DNA from: Microbacterium maritypicum MF109
GTDB taxonomy: Bacteria > Actinomycetota > Actinomycetes > Actinomycetales > Microbacteriaceae
Reading direction: 5' to 3'
Length of the DNA: 64,000 nt
Assembly: GCF_000455825.1 (NCBI RefSeq)
Contig: NZ_ATAO01000195.1
Coordinates: forward strand, 167,832-231,831
The stretch's first letter is position 1. Every line of letters begins with the position of its first letter. Below, in pieces: positions 16,997 to 25,818 of this stretch. Made by a program: the position numbers and the translations under genes. The notes below the pieces were generated by a model, which did no database searches, was not told the DNA's origin, and saw only the letters and a list, made by a program, of their open reading frames with translations.

Positions 16997-18361
16997 ATGT
17001 CCGGGAACGGAATCGCCCCCGATACGCGCACGTCAGAGGAGGTCGGGGCCTCCGCCATGAAGAAGGCGATCTGGCGCCTCGGCCCGTTCCTCGGGCTGCT
17101 CTATCTCGTCGCCTACATGGACCGCAACAACGCGGGCTTCGCCAAGCTGGAGATGACGGCGGCGCTGCAGATCACCGAAGCGGCCTTCGGATTCGCCGCC
17201 GGCATCTTCTTCATCGGGTACCTGCTGTTCGAAGTGCCGAGCAATCTCCTGCTCGAGCGCTTCGGTGCGCGCAAGTGGATCGCGCGCATCATGGTCTCCT
17301 GGGGTCTGGTCGCCGCCCTGACGGCCTTCGTGCAGGATGCGACCCAGTTCGCCATCGCACGCTTCGTGCTGGGCATCGCCGAAGCCGGCTTCTTCCCCGG
17401 AGTGCTCCTGTACCTCACGCTCTGGTTCCCGCGGCAGTACCGCACGCAGGTGCTCGCGGTGTTCGTCTTGTCGAACCCGATCGCGAACGCGGTCGCGGCA
17501 CCGCTGTCGGGCTGGATGCTCGAACTGCACGGGATGTGGGGCCTCGACGGCTGGCAGCTGGTCTTCCTGCTGCAGGGCATCCCCGCGGTGATCCTCGCCT
17601 TCGTCGTCTTCTTCTGGCTGCCCGACCGCCCGCAGGACGCCCGCTGGCTCGACCCGACCGAACAGCGGTGGATCAACGACACCCTGGCCGCCGAGACCGC
17701 GGCCACCGAGCAGAAGCACGGGCGGCTGCGCCTGCGCGAGGTGTTCAGCAACGGGCGTCTGTGGACCCTGATCGTGCTCTTCTTCGGCGTCGTGTTCGGC
17801 GCGTACGGGCTGGGCATGTGGCTGCCGACGATCGTGAAGAGCATGGGCGACTTCTCCAACTCCACCACCGGATGGCTCGTCGCCCTGCCGAACCTGTGCG
17901 CCGCGCTCGTGATGCTCCCCTGGGAGCGCGCAGCCAGGAAGCAGGGCAACATCCCCCTGCAGATCGGCATCACGCTCACGATCACCGCGCTCTCGCTCAT
18001 CGCGGCGGTCGCGGCCCAGGGCACGCCGATCCTCGCGCTCGCCGCCCTGTGCGTCGGCATGTCGGCCCTGTTCTCGACGACACCGCTGTTCTGGAGCCTG
18101 CCGCCCATGGTGCTCACGGGCACGGCGGCTGCTGCCGGGCTGGCCTTCATCAACTCGGTCGGCAACCTGGCCGGTTTCGCCGGTCCGTATGCGATCGGCT
18201 GGATCAGCGAGACCACCGGATCGGCGATCTGGGGTCTGCTCCTCATCGCCGGGCTCACCCTGCTCGGCGCGAGCATCGCGTTCGTGCTGAGTCGACGGGC
18301 GGACTTCACGGTTCCGGCCGAGGTGCAGTTGAAAGCGGACGCCACGTCCGGGGTGCGGTGA
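16997..18361 (+). CDS. MFS transporter, anion:cation symporter family
   Basis: 454 residues; ATG with GAAGGAG 6 nt upstream. About twelve membrane segments. The N-terminal block LLYLVAYMDRNNAGFAKLEM matches the signature of the ACS family, whose members import hexuronates, glucarate, tartrate and phthalate with protons. GIFFIGYLLFEVPSNLLLERFGARKWIARIM is the second conserved stretch. It is under a GntR operator and leads an operon with an exported beta-helix protein, so it is inferred to import an acidic sugar released outside the cell. Confidence 0.9.
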   Translation: MSGNGIAPDTRTSEEVGASAMKKAIWRLGPFLGLLYLVAYMDRNNAGFAKLEMTAALQITEAAFGFAAGIFFIGYLLFEVPSNLLLERFGARKWIARIMVSWGLVAALTAFVQDATQFAIARFVLGIAEAGFFPGVLLYLTLWFPRQYRTQVLAVFVLSNPIANAVAAPLSGWMLELHGMWGLDGWQLVFLLQGIPAVILAFVVFFWLPDRPQDARWLDPTEQRWINDTLAAETAATEQKHGRLRLREVFSNGRLWTLIVLFFGVVFGAYGLGMWLPTIVKSMGDFSNSTTGWLVALPNLCAALVMLPWERAARKQGNIPLQIGITLTITALSLIAAVAAQGTPILALAALCVGMSALFSTTPLFWSLPPMVLTGTAAAAGLAFINSVGNLAGFAGPYAIGWISETTGSAIWGLLLIAGLTLLGASIAFVLSRRADFTVPAEVQLKADATSGVR

Positions 18362-20544
18362 TGTCCCGCGCCGAACTGGATGCGAGTGTGCGATCGACGG
18401 GTCGCCGCGCCCTCATGACCGGACTCGGTGCGGTCGCCCTCGGCGCTGCCGGCTCTCTCGCCGGTGCGACGACCGCTCAGGCCGCTCCCGTCGCGGCCGG
18501 TGCGAAGGACGTCCTCCGCGCGGAGACGGTCTCCGAGCTGTCCCGGTTGCGGGCACGCGACGGCGAGGTGGCCATCGTCGCCGGCTACCGGACCCCCGGC
18601 GACGCCGGGCTGCTCGTCTACGTAGGCTGCGGTGGGGCCGACGTCGCGGCCAACGGCGGCACGGTGATCGCCGGAAAGCGCGGCACCACGTGGCTGCTGC
18701 AGCATGACGGCACGGTCGACTTCCGGGTCTTCGGCATCACCGGGCCCGAGACGGCGGCCGATGACGCGCTCGACGCCCTGGTGAACGACCTCCGCGTCCG
18801 GCGGATCGAGGCGAGCACCGCTCTGCTCTTCCAGCGGCGGCACCGCTTCACCCGTTCCCACCTCGAGATCGACTTCGGCGGTCATGTCATCACGACGGAG
18901 GGCATCGAGGCGAACACCCACGACAACCCGTTCGGTGCGGTGATGTTCTTCACCGGGGTGTCCCGCGACGTCACCGTCGAGCACGCCCTGGCGGAAGCCT
19001 GGCCGGAGCTGACGGATGCGGTCGCCGTGCCCGATGCGTCGAAGTTCGCCGTCGACACCTGGTGGGCGGTGCAGTGCGATCCGGTCGCCGGCGGTGGGGC
19101 CGATGAGCGCGAGCTTCAGCGATTCGTCCAGGTGACGCAGCAGATCGACGGCACCCACATCCGGATCGATTACCTCAACGGCTGGCCGCTCGACAAGGGG
19201 CGAAAGCTCGTCTGGCGGCAGGTGGATCCGGTCGCGGGGGTGCGCATCTCGAACATGCGGTTCCTCGGGGCCGGGCCCTTCGACGGACCGACGGACGGCT
19301 CCTTCCCGGACTCTCGCGAGCTCACCGGATCGCACCCGATCGCCTTCGAGTACGCGATCCACTGCGATGTCGCCGACGTGCACGCGAGCCGCACCTGGTG
19401 GCCCGTCATCATGCGCAGATGGAACACCCACTTCACGACCGAACGCTGCTCGGTCGAGAACCCGCCCACGGTCTTCTACGGCGGTGCGGGCTATCTCACG
19501 CAGCAGATCTACAGCCTGTACGGTCGCGTGAGCGACTGCACGTCGTCGAACGCGCGGCACCTGAACGATCTGACGGCCAGCGCCTACTGCATCGTCGAGA
19601 ACTGCCACGGAGACGGCGACGATCAGGGCGGGAACCCCTTCACCACGCACGGGCAGTACGAGCACGATCTCACCTTCATCGGCAACTCGGGGCTGATGGA
19701 CATCGCCAACTCCGGGGCGCAATGGGGCACCGCCGCGAAGCGCATCACGGTGCGCGACCACGTCTGCTCGTGGTTCGTCGCCGGCACGAAGATCAGCGAC
19801 CTGACGCTCGAGAACGTCCGGGTGATCGGACGATCGACGTTCGATCCGCAGGCGACCATGACGATCAATGCCGACGGGGCTCAGCTGCGCGGCTGCACCG
19901 CCGGGCTGCTGGCGATCGGCCAGCGATCGGCGCGATCATCGCGGCCGACGGTGATCGAGGACTGCACCTTCGCCCTCCCGAAGGATCAGGTGCTGATCCA
20001 GACGCCGGTCTCGGTGCCCGTCAGCTTCGTGCGATGCACGATCACCGGAATCGACGGGATGAAGGCACGAGGCGCCGGAGCCGTCGAGTTCGTCGACTGC
20101 CGGCTGAGCGGTCCGGCAACAGGTGCCCCGGCAGAGCTCGGTGCGTCGAGGGTGACCATCCGGGGCGGCACGGTGCGCGATGTGCAGCTCACCGTGACCG
20201 CGGTGCGGGACCAGGCCATCGCTGTCGAGGGGGTCGAGCTGTCGACCGAGCGCACCGACGGCGCTCTGCTGAGCAGGGCCGCCGGTGGGGGCGTCGTGAC
20301 CTGGCGGGTGGGTGGCGTGACATCGACCGTGCCCAAGGGTGCTGCCCACCTCGACATCGGCGTGGGGGTCAACCACGCTCGCGTCACCGGGAGTCAGTTC
20401 GTGGGAGGACGGATGCGGCTGGCCGAGGGCTTCGCCGCACCCTCCACGCTGCTCTACAGCGACGGCGTCGAGCGCGGCGTCGAGGTGACTCTTCCCGAGG
20501 CTGGAGCACGTGTGCTGATCGCCGACGTGCTGACGATCGCCTGA
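18361..20544 (+). CDS. Tat-exported right-handed beta-helix protein, paralogue
   Basis: 727 residues; the ATG overlaps the MFS stop (TGATG). The twin-arginine signal is TGRRALMTGLGAVALGA, ending near AQAAP. The body aligns along its whole length with the 725-residue protein at 11446-13623. Shared blocks include VDFRVFGI, RHRFTRSHLEIDFGGH, GGAGYLTQQIYSLYG and VENCHGDGDDQG. It has two small insertions, including one near residue 310. A role as an extracellular polysaccharide lyase or hydrolase supplying the MFS transporter is inferred; the fold is supported by the rung pattern, but the active site is not. Confidence 0.82.
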   Translation: MSRAELDASVRSTGRRALMTGLGAVALGAAGSLAGATTAQAAPVAAGAKDVLRAETVSELSRLRARDGEVAIVAGYRTPGDAGLLVYVGCGGADVAANGGTVIAGKRGTTWLLQHDGTVDFRVFGITGPETAADDALDALVNDLRVRRIEASTALLFQRRHRFTRSHLEIDFGGHVITTEGIEANTHDNPFGAVMFFTGVSRDVTVEHALAEAWPELTDAVAVPDASKFAVDTWWAVQCDPVAGGGADERELQRFVQVTQQIDGTHIRIDYLNGWPLDKGRKLVWRQVDPVAGVRISNMRFLGAGPFDGPTDGSFPDSRELTGSHPIAFEYAIHCDVADVHASRTWWPVIMRRWNTHFTTERCSVENPPTVFYGGAGYLTQQIYSLYGRVSDCTSSNARHLNDLTASAYCIVENCHGDGDDQGGNPFTTHGQYEHDLTFIGNSGLMDIANSGAQWGTAAKRITVRDHVCSWFVAGTKISDLTLENVRVIGRSTFDPQATMTINADGAQLRGCTAGLLAIGQRSARSSRPTVIEDCTFALPKDQVLIQTPVSVPVSFVRCTITGIDGMKARGAGAVEFVDCRLSGPATGAPAELGASRVTIRGGTVRDVQLTVTAVRDQAIAVEGVELSTERTDGALLSRAAGGGVVTWRVGGVTSTVPKGAAHLDIGVGVNHARVTGSQFVGGRMRLAEGFAAPSTLLYSDGVERGVEVTLPEAGARVLIADVLTIA

Positions 20545-20578
20545 GCGGCGGCATCATGGAGAACATGGAGGACCAGGT

Positions 20579-21970
20579 TTGAACGACACGGCACCGGCCG
20601 CACGTCTTGGCGCCCGCATCCGCATCCCCCGCACGCGGGCGCGCATCGGCGTCGCCCGACGCGACATCACGCCGCCGGTCGGCATCCGTGCCAAGAACTG
20701 GGGACCCGCCGACTGGGAGCGATCCGAGGGGGCGCATCGTCCGTTCGAGCTGACCGCGCTCGCCGTGATCGCCGCCGACGACCGCCCGCGCGTGCTGCTT
20801 GCGGTGGACGGCACCTGGTGGCGTCGCGTCGCGGATGAGCAGGGTGTGCGCGGAACGATCCTCGACGCTCTCGGGCTCGACCCCGATCAGCTGATGCTCT
20901 CGCTCTCGCACACCCACGCGGGCGCCGTGCTCTGTGCCGCGGATGCGCATCTGCCGGGGGGAGAGCTGATCCCGGGGTATCTCGAGGCGCTCGCTGCCGC
21001 AGGGGTCGCCGCCGGGCGCGAGGCGCTCGACGGTGCGGTCCCCGGGCTGATCGAGTGGACGACCGGCACCTGCTCCCTGGCCGCCGACCGTGAGCTCGAC
21101 GTCGACGGCCGCCCTCTCGTGGGGTACAACCCGCAGGGCACGGCCGACGACACCGTCACGATCGGGCGCCTCAGTGTCGACGGTGCGGTGCGAGGCACGC
21201 TCGTGAACTACGCGTGCCACCCGACCACGCTCGCCTGGCAGAGCCGTGAGGTGTCGCCGGACTACGTCGGGGCGATGCGCGAGGTCATCGAGTCGGCCAC
21301 GGGGGCGCCCTGCCTGTTCGTGCAGGGGGCATCGGGAGAGTTGGCTCCGCGCGAGCAGTACACCGGCGACGTCGCGGTCGCCGATCGACACGGACGTTCG
21401 CTCGGGCACGCGGTGCTCGCGGCGTTGGACGCGCTTCCCGTTCCCGGAGAAGAGCTGACGCTCGACGGCATCGTCGAGTCCGGTGCACCGCTCGCGATCT
21501 GGACGGGCCGGACGGCGGAAGGCGGGGAGGATGCGGCGGGTTCGGTCACGAGCGTCGAGCTTCCGCTGCGCGACCTGCCGACGCTCGACGCGCTCGCCGA
21601 GGAGTGGAAGGATATCGACCCGCGCTCGCGGGAGGAGCGTCTCGGTCGCGCGCGCAATCTGCGTGACGGATACATCGACGGTCCGACCGTGCAGCACCCT
21701 GTCTGGGCCTGGAGGCTCGGCGATGCCGTGATCGTGGGGCATCCGGGTGAGGCGTACTCGCGACTGCAGACCACGCTGCGCGCGCGGTTCCCCGCGACGC
21801 CGATCGTGGTGATGAACCTCACGAACGGCCCGGGGTTCGTGTACCTGCCGACGCGCGATGCCTACGACCGCGGGGCGTATCAGGCGTGGCAGACGCCCCT
21901 GGCGCCGGGCGCGCTCGACCTGCTCGAGACGCATGCGGTGGCGGTCGTGGCGGAGCTGCTCGACCACTGA
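20579..21970 (+). CDS. Neutral-ceramidase-like hydrolase, cytoplasmic
   Basis: 463 residues from a TTG start with GGAGG 7 nt upstream; no ATG suits the frame. It has VARRDITPPVGI at the N-terminus, then LSLSHTHAGAV near residue 107, NYACHPTTLAW near 210, and FVQGASGELAPREQY near 243. These correspond to the histidine metal-binding and serine regions of the neutral/alkaline non-lysosomal ceramidase N-terminal domain. There is no signal peptide and the C-terminal immunoglobulin-like domain of true ceramidases is absent. Relatives of this short form occur in carbohydrate loci. Amide or ester hydrolysis on a glycan-derived substrate is inferred. Confidence 0.75.
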   Translation: MNDTAPAARLGARIRIPRTRARIGVARRDITPPVGIRAKNWGPADWERSEGAHRPFELTALAVIAADDRPRVLLAVDGTWWRRVADEQGVRGTILDALGLDPDQLMLSLSHTHAGAVLCAADAHLPGGELIPGYLEALAAAGVAAGREALDGAVPGLIEWTTGTCSLAADRELDVDGRPLVGYNPQGTADDTVTIGRLSVDGAVRGTLVNYACHPTTLAWQSREVSPDYVGAMREVIESATGAPCLFVQGASGELAPREQYTGDVAVADRHGRSLGHAVLAALDALPVPGEELTLDGIVESGAPLAIWTGRTAEGGEDAAGSVTSVELPLRDLPTLDALAEEWKDIDPRSREERLGRARNLRDGYIDGPTVQHPVWAWRLGDAVIVGHPGEAYSRLQTTLRARFPATPIVVMNLTNGPGFVYLPTRDAYDRGAYQAWQTPLAPGALDLLETHAVAVVAELLDH

Positions 21971-21987
21971 CGGCGCCCCCGATACAC

Positions 21988-21999
21988 TTGCTATAGCAA
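21988..21999. promoter_or_regulatory. GntR operator copy 3, TTGCTATAGCAA
   Basis: A perfect 12-bp palindrome 21 bp upstream of the SDR start at 22021, with GAGGAGA between. It contains TATAGC, a plausible -10, so repressor binding would block polymerase. Confidence 0.7.
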
Positions 22000-22020
22000 A
22001 ACTCGAACCTGAGGAGAGCA

Positions 22021-22803
22021 ATGACCGCCCCCACCCCTGCCGGCTCCGTCGCCGTCGTCACCGGAGGATCCGCCGGGATCGGATGGGAGATCGGCCAGCG
22101 CCTCGCCGCAGACGGCTACCTCGTCGTCGCCGCCGACCGGGTGCCGGGCCTCACCGCCGGCGACAACCCGGCCGACAACCCGGCCGGCATCCTGTGGCGC
22201 GAGCTCGATGTCACCGATCATGCCGGCGTCGACCGTGTGTTCGGAGAGATCGAAGCCGAGCTCGGGCCGATCGAGGTGCTCGTCAACAACGCCGGCATCC
22301 AGCGTCATCGCGGCATCGAAGACCTCAGTTGGGACGAATGGTCGGCCGTGGTCGACGTCAACCTGCACGGGGTGTTCTCGGCGCTGCAGGCGGCGGGGAA
22401 GCGGATGCTGGAGCGCGGCGATGGGCGCATCGTCAACATCTCCTCCATCTCGTCGCGCGGCTCGGCCGGTCGTGCGCCCTACGCCACGACCAAGGCCGCG
22501 GTGATCGGACTGACCTCGACCGCGGGTGCCGAGTGGGCGTCGCGCGGCGTGCGGGTCAACGCGGTCGCGCCCGGCTACGTCGACACCGGCGTCTTCCGTC
22601 AGGGTGTCGAAGCGGGCACCCTCAGCCTCGACACGATCCTGTCGCGCATCCCCGCGAAGCGCCTGGCCGAGGCGAGCGAGATCGCCGCCGCGGTCAGCTT
22701 CCTCGTCTCCGACGAGTCGCGCTACATGAACGGACAGACCCTCTACGTCGACGGCGGCTTCATGGTCGACTACGGTGTGCCGCTGGCGAAGAAGCCCGAA
22801 TGA
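22021..22803 (+). CDS. SDR-family oxidoreductase
   Basis: 260 residues; ATG preceded by GAGGAGA. Classical SDR: TGGSAGIG at 14-21, NNAG at 89-92, SSISS near 142, and YATTK (Tyr154, Lys158). It ends with a standard YVDGGF motif. It begins an operon with an enolase-superfamily protein and a second SDR, directly downstream of a GntR operator. Comparable trios occur in L-fuconate, L-rhamnonate and galactonate pathways, where the SDR oxidises a sugar or a 2-keto-3-deoxy acid. The substrate cannot be fixed from the sequence. Confidence 0.9.
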   Translation: MTAPTPAGSVAVVTGGSAGIGWEIGQRLAADGYLVVAADRVPGLTAGDNPADNPAGILWRELDVTDHAGVDRVFGEIEAELGPIEVLVNNAGIQRHRGIEDLSWDEWSAVVDVNLHGVFSALQAAGKRMLERGDGRIVNISSISSRGSAGRAPYATTKAAVIGLTSTAGAEWASRGVRVNAVAPGYVDTGVFRQGVEAGTLSLDTILSRIPAKRLAEASEIAAAVSFLVSDESRYMNGQTLYVDGGFMVDYGVPLAKKPE

Positions 22804-23876
22804 GCGCGATCGCCCGCATCGACACGGCCACGGCCGTGCTGCCGCTCCCGGCACCGTTGCACCTGGGGGCGATGACGGTGACCCGCCGCGAGTACAGCGC
22901 CGTGCAGGCGACGGCTGACGACGGCACGACCGGGATGGCCTATTGCCTCTCGCGGGAGGCGCCGATGGCCGAGATCGTCGACCGCCTCGTCGCCGTGCAC
23001 GCGATGGGTGCGGATGCCGACGACCCCGCGGCGACCTGGGAGCGGATGCTGCGCGGCAGCGCGATCGTCGGACGGGTGGGCCTGGTGCGGCGCGCGATCG
23101 GGCTCGTCGACATCGCGCTGTGGGACATCGCCGCGCGTCGTGCGGGCGTGCCGCTGTGGACGCTGCTCGGCACGGGTGACGCCCCGCGGGAGTCGATGCT
23201 CGTCGCCGCGTACCCGTCTGCCGAGCGGACTCCCCGCGAGGTGGCCGATGAGGTTCTCGCGCAGGCGGAGGGCTGGACGAATGTGAAGATCTCCCGCATT
23301 CCGGATCCGGCATATATGCGTGAACTGCTCGCCCTGCTGAACGCCGAGCTTCCCGATGCGACCGGTCTGGTCGTGGACGTGGGCTTCGGCTGGCCGGACG
23401 CCGACACCGCGCTGGCCGAGATCGCGCAGTGGGGTGACCCGCGCCTCGCGTGGGTGGAAGACCCCCTGCTCCCCGAAGACGCCGAGGGGGTCGCGCGCAT
23501 CCGCCGGGAGTCGGGACTCCCCGTGTCCGTGGGCGATGAGGTCACCGACCCCGCCGTTTTGAAGGCGCTGGTCGATGTCGGCGGCGTCGACGTGCTGCGA
23601 CTCGACGTCGTCGCGATCGGCGGCGTCACCCCTGCCCGCGAGATAATCGCGTGGGCAGCAGAACGTGGCGTGCCGGTGTCGGGGCACGTCTATCCTGAGG
23701 TCACCGCGCACCTGGGCATCGGTGTGGAGACGTTCGCCCGAGGGAGCAACCCGTACGACCCCGCGCCGTCGTTCATCCTCGGCGGTCCGTCGTTCGACGG
23801 CAGGGTGCGGCCGACGGGCGCGGCGGGCCTCGGCTTCGTGCTCGACCCCACCGTCTTCCGATTCGAGAGGGACTGA
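22800..23876 (+). CDS. Enolase-superfamily dehydratase (mandelate racemase subgroup)
   Basis: 358 residues; ATG overlaps the SDR stop (ATGA). The metal ligands are recognisable as Asp193 (VVDVGFGW), Glu220 (WVEDPL) and Asp246/Glu247 (VGDEV). A His296/Asp269 dyad (SGHVYPE, LRLDV) marks the mandelate racemase subgroup. The usual KxK motif reads VKIS at 162-165, so only one lysine remains. This single-lysine pattern differs from fuconate and rhamnonate dehydratases and may define the chemistry. It probably abstracts the proton alpha to a carboxylate and eliminates water to give a 2-keto-3-deoxy acid. Confidence 0.88.
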   Translation: MSAIARIDTATAVLPLPAPLHLGAMTVTRREYSAVQATADDGTTGMAYCLSREAPMAEIVDRLVAVHAMGADADDPAATWERMLRGSAIVGRVGLVRRAIGLVDIALWDIAARRAGVPLWTLLGTGDAPRESMLVAAYPSAERTPREVADEVLAQAEGWTNVKISRIPDPAYMRELLALLNAELPDATGLVVDVGFGWPDADTALAEIAQWGDPRLAWVEDPLLPEDAEGVARIRRESGLPVSVGDEVTDPAVLKALVDVGGVDVLRLDVVAIGGVTPAREIIAWAAERGVPVSGHVYPEVTAHLGIGVETFARGSNPYDPAPSFILGGPSFDGRVRPTGAAGLGFVLDPTVFRFERD

Positions 23877-23877
23877 G

Positions 23878-24714
23878 ATGACAGACTCCCCGCGCAGTTC
23901 TGTGGACCGCAACTCTGTGGACCGCAATGCCGTGCAGCGCAGCGTGGTCGTGACCGGTAGCGGCAAGGGCATCGGTCGCGCCATCGCCGAACGTCTCACC
24001 GCCGACGGGTGGATCGTGGTCGGGCTCGAGCGTTCGCCCGGATCCGGCACGGTCGAAGACGGCATCGTGGCCGAGGTCGTGCTCGGCGATGCCGCCGATC
24101 GCACGGCGCACGAGCGTGCCGCCGCTGCTGCCCGCGCCCGAGCGTCCCTCGCCGGCTGGGTGAACAACGCCGGCATCACCAAGCGCACACCGCTGCACGA
24201 GATCGACGAGGCCACGGTGCGCGAGGTGCTCGACATCAACGGTTTCGGCTACATCTGGGGCTGCTCGACCGCCGTCTCGGCCTTCGTCGACCAGGGTGTA
24301 CCGGGCGCGATCGTGAACATCGGCTCGATCCACGGCCGCGCGTCCTTCACAGACCACGCGGCCTACGAGTTCACCAAGGGCGGCATCGACGCCCTCACCC
24401 GCAGCGTGGCCGTGTCGTACGGGGCCCTCGGTATCCGCGCCAACACCGTCGCTCCTGGTGGCGTGCGCACCCCGCACCTCGAAGCCCAGATCGCGCGCGC
24501 GGCCGACCCCGAGGCCGAAGAGCGTGCGCTCGCGGAGGGGCCGCCGATGGGGCGCATCGCCCGCGCCGAAGAGGTGGCGTCCATCACGGCGTTCCTCCTG
24601 TCGGATGAGGCTCCGTACCTGTCGGGTCAGTCCATCGCGGTCGACGGGGCGTGGACGGCATCCTTCGGGGATATCGCGCTCGACCCGGGGTTGCGGGAGC
24701 GCTTCGACGCCTGA
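23878..24714 (+). CDS. SDR-family oxidoreductase
   Basis: 278 residues. Third gene of the GntR-controlled operon, ATG immediately after the enolase stop. TGSGKGIG binds cofactor, NNAG follows, and YEFTK is the catalytic YxxxK. The N-terminus has about 20 extra residues containing a duplicated SVDRN pentapeptide, encoded by a 15-bp tandem repeat at 23899-23928. The position suggests oxidation of the 2-keto-3-deoxy acid made by the enolase-family enzyme. That would match the oxidative L-fuconate-type route that ends with a FAH hydrolase, which is present at 29.4 kb. Confidence 0.88.
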   Translation: MTDSPRSSVDRNSVDRNAVQRSVVVTGSGKGIGRAIAERLTADGWIVVGLERSPGSGTVEDGIVAEVVLGDAADRTAHERAAAAARARASLAGWVNNAGITKRTPLHEIDEATVREVLDINGFGYIWGCSTAVSAFVDQGVPGAIVNIGSIHGRASFTDHAAYEFTKGGIDALTRSVAVSYGALGIRANTVAPGGVRTPHLEAQIARAADPEAEERALAEGPPMGRIARAEEVASITAFLLSDEAPYLSGQSIAVDGAWTASFGDIALDPGLRERFDA

Positions 24715-24766
24715 GGCACCTCGATAGGTGCAGGGGCACGCGAGCAGGCATCTCCGGCGCTCGGCA

Positions 24767-24836
24767 CGGGCGGAGAACTCTGTCCCGGGCGGAAGATCTG
24801 CGCAGGATTCTCCTCCCGACACCGGGTCTTCCTCCC
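24767..24836. repeat. Dispersed intergenic hairpin repeat, copy A
   Basis: About 70 bp between convergent genes. It holds two GGGCGGA units (CGGGCGGAGAACTC, CGGGCGGAAGATCTGC) followed by two complementary CTCCTCCC/TCCTCCC units (TTCTCCTCCCGACAC), so it can fold into a long imperfect hairpin. Copies B (27028-27098) and C (33402-33470) share the layout and much of the sequence. Confidence 0.7.
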
Positions 24837-24870
24837 ATCGGGGTGTGCCCCCGACGCGAACGTGGCCTCG

Positions 24871-25701
24871 TCACCGCAGGTACGCGTCTACGAACAGCGC
24901 CCCGCGGATGGCCCGCAGCTCGTCGATGATCCGGGCGATGCTCTTCGCGCTCACCGACGACAGCGCCAGGTCGTGCGGACCGAGGGGTTCGAGCTTCCCG
25001 GTGCGGATGCGGATGACCTCCCAGCCCGCGGCACGGAGGGCGCGGTCTTTGCGCAGATCGGCATCTTGCCGCTTGCCGACGTGCTCGAGTCCGTGGCGAC
25101 CGACGGTGTCGTATTCGAGTGCGACCCGCAGCTCCGGAAACACGATGTCGGGCCAGACCTCGGTGTGGCGGAAGAACGGGCGCGACACTTTCACGGCGTT
25201 CACGGCCGGGTCGAAGTCGATCACCGCCCCGAGCTCCGTTCGTAGGCGGCCCTCCACGGCGGATGCGGGCTTCGGGGCGCACTCGCTGACGAACGCGGAG
25301 CCTGTGGGAAGGTCGGGCGTCGTCGCGCAGAGCGCGGGGGCTGGGCGACGGGGTTTACGGGGGAGGGCGCGGGCTTCGCCGAGCACGACCGGCTGCGGAC
25401 GGGCGAGCGCAGAGCACTCGGGGCACCATGCAGAGCGCCGCCGCACCTGTCCAGGACGCTCGCGCTGCTCGGTCGGGGTGGCGGCGAACCGATGCCCGAC
25501 CGCGCATTCCCAGCACAGGAACACGTCGGCGGCGAGGGGGATCTGCGACAGGACGATGCCGTGGTTCAGTTCCGGGTGGTACTGCCGGATGAGCTCGGGA
25601 TATGCCGCCCACCCGGCGCGATAGGTGCCCACCTCATACGGGACAGCGCGACCGCGGGAGAACTGCCGTCGCGCCCACCACTGATTCACCGGTTCCGGCA
25701 C
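24871..25701 (-). CDS. Zinc-ribbon plus VSR/DUF559-like endonuclease-fold protein
   Basis: 276 residues from a GTG; a second GTG four codons later is equally possible. Two CxxC pairs, CWEC and CPEC about 35 residues apart, form a treble-clef or zinc-ribbon unit with GHRF between them, as in DUF4379-type repeats. After a linker the C-terminus has the PD-(D/E)xK nuclease pattern: VEGRLRTEL, then PDIVFPELRVALEYD with catalytic acids, then RKDRALRAAGWEVIRIR, as in Vsr-like and DUF559 proteins. It is divergent from dinB. Nicking or repair of DNA is plausible, but no partner methylase is adjacent. Confidence 0.75.
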   Translation of the reverse strand: MPEPVNQWWARRQFSRGRAVPYEVGTYRAGWAAYPELIRQYHPELNHGIVLSQIPLAADVFLCWECAVGHRFAATPTEQRERPGQVRRRSAWCPECSALARPQPVVLGEARALPRKPRRPAPALCATTPDLPTGSAFVSECAPKPASAVEGRLRTELGAVIDFDPAVNAVKVSRPFFRHTEVWPDIVFPELRVALEYDTVGRHGLEHVGKRQDADLRKDRALRAAGWEVIRIRTGKLEPLGPHDLALSSVSAKSIARIIDELRAIRGALFVDAYLR

Positions 25702-25818
25702 GCGCCGACGATATCCGTGAGCACCGACACCGCAATATCCCGGGCGAGAGGGCGAAGTCACCACCCATCCCGGTGTCCCCGGTCCGTGCGACGATCCGCA
25801 CGTCGACAGGAGAACGGG

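Noticed and set aside
25702..25818. Search for a LexA/SOS box before dinB
   Set aside because: No GAAC-N4-GTTC or close variant is present between the two divergent starts.
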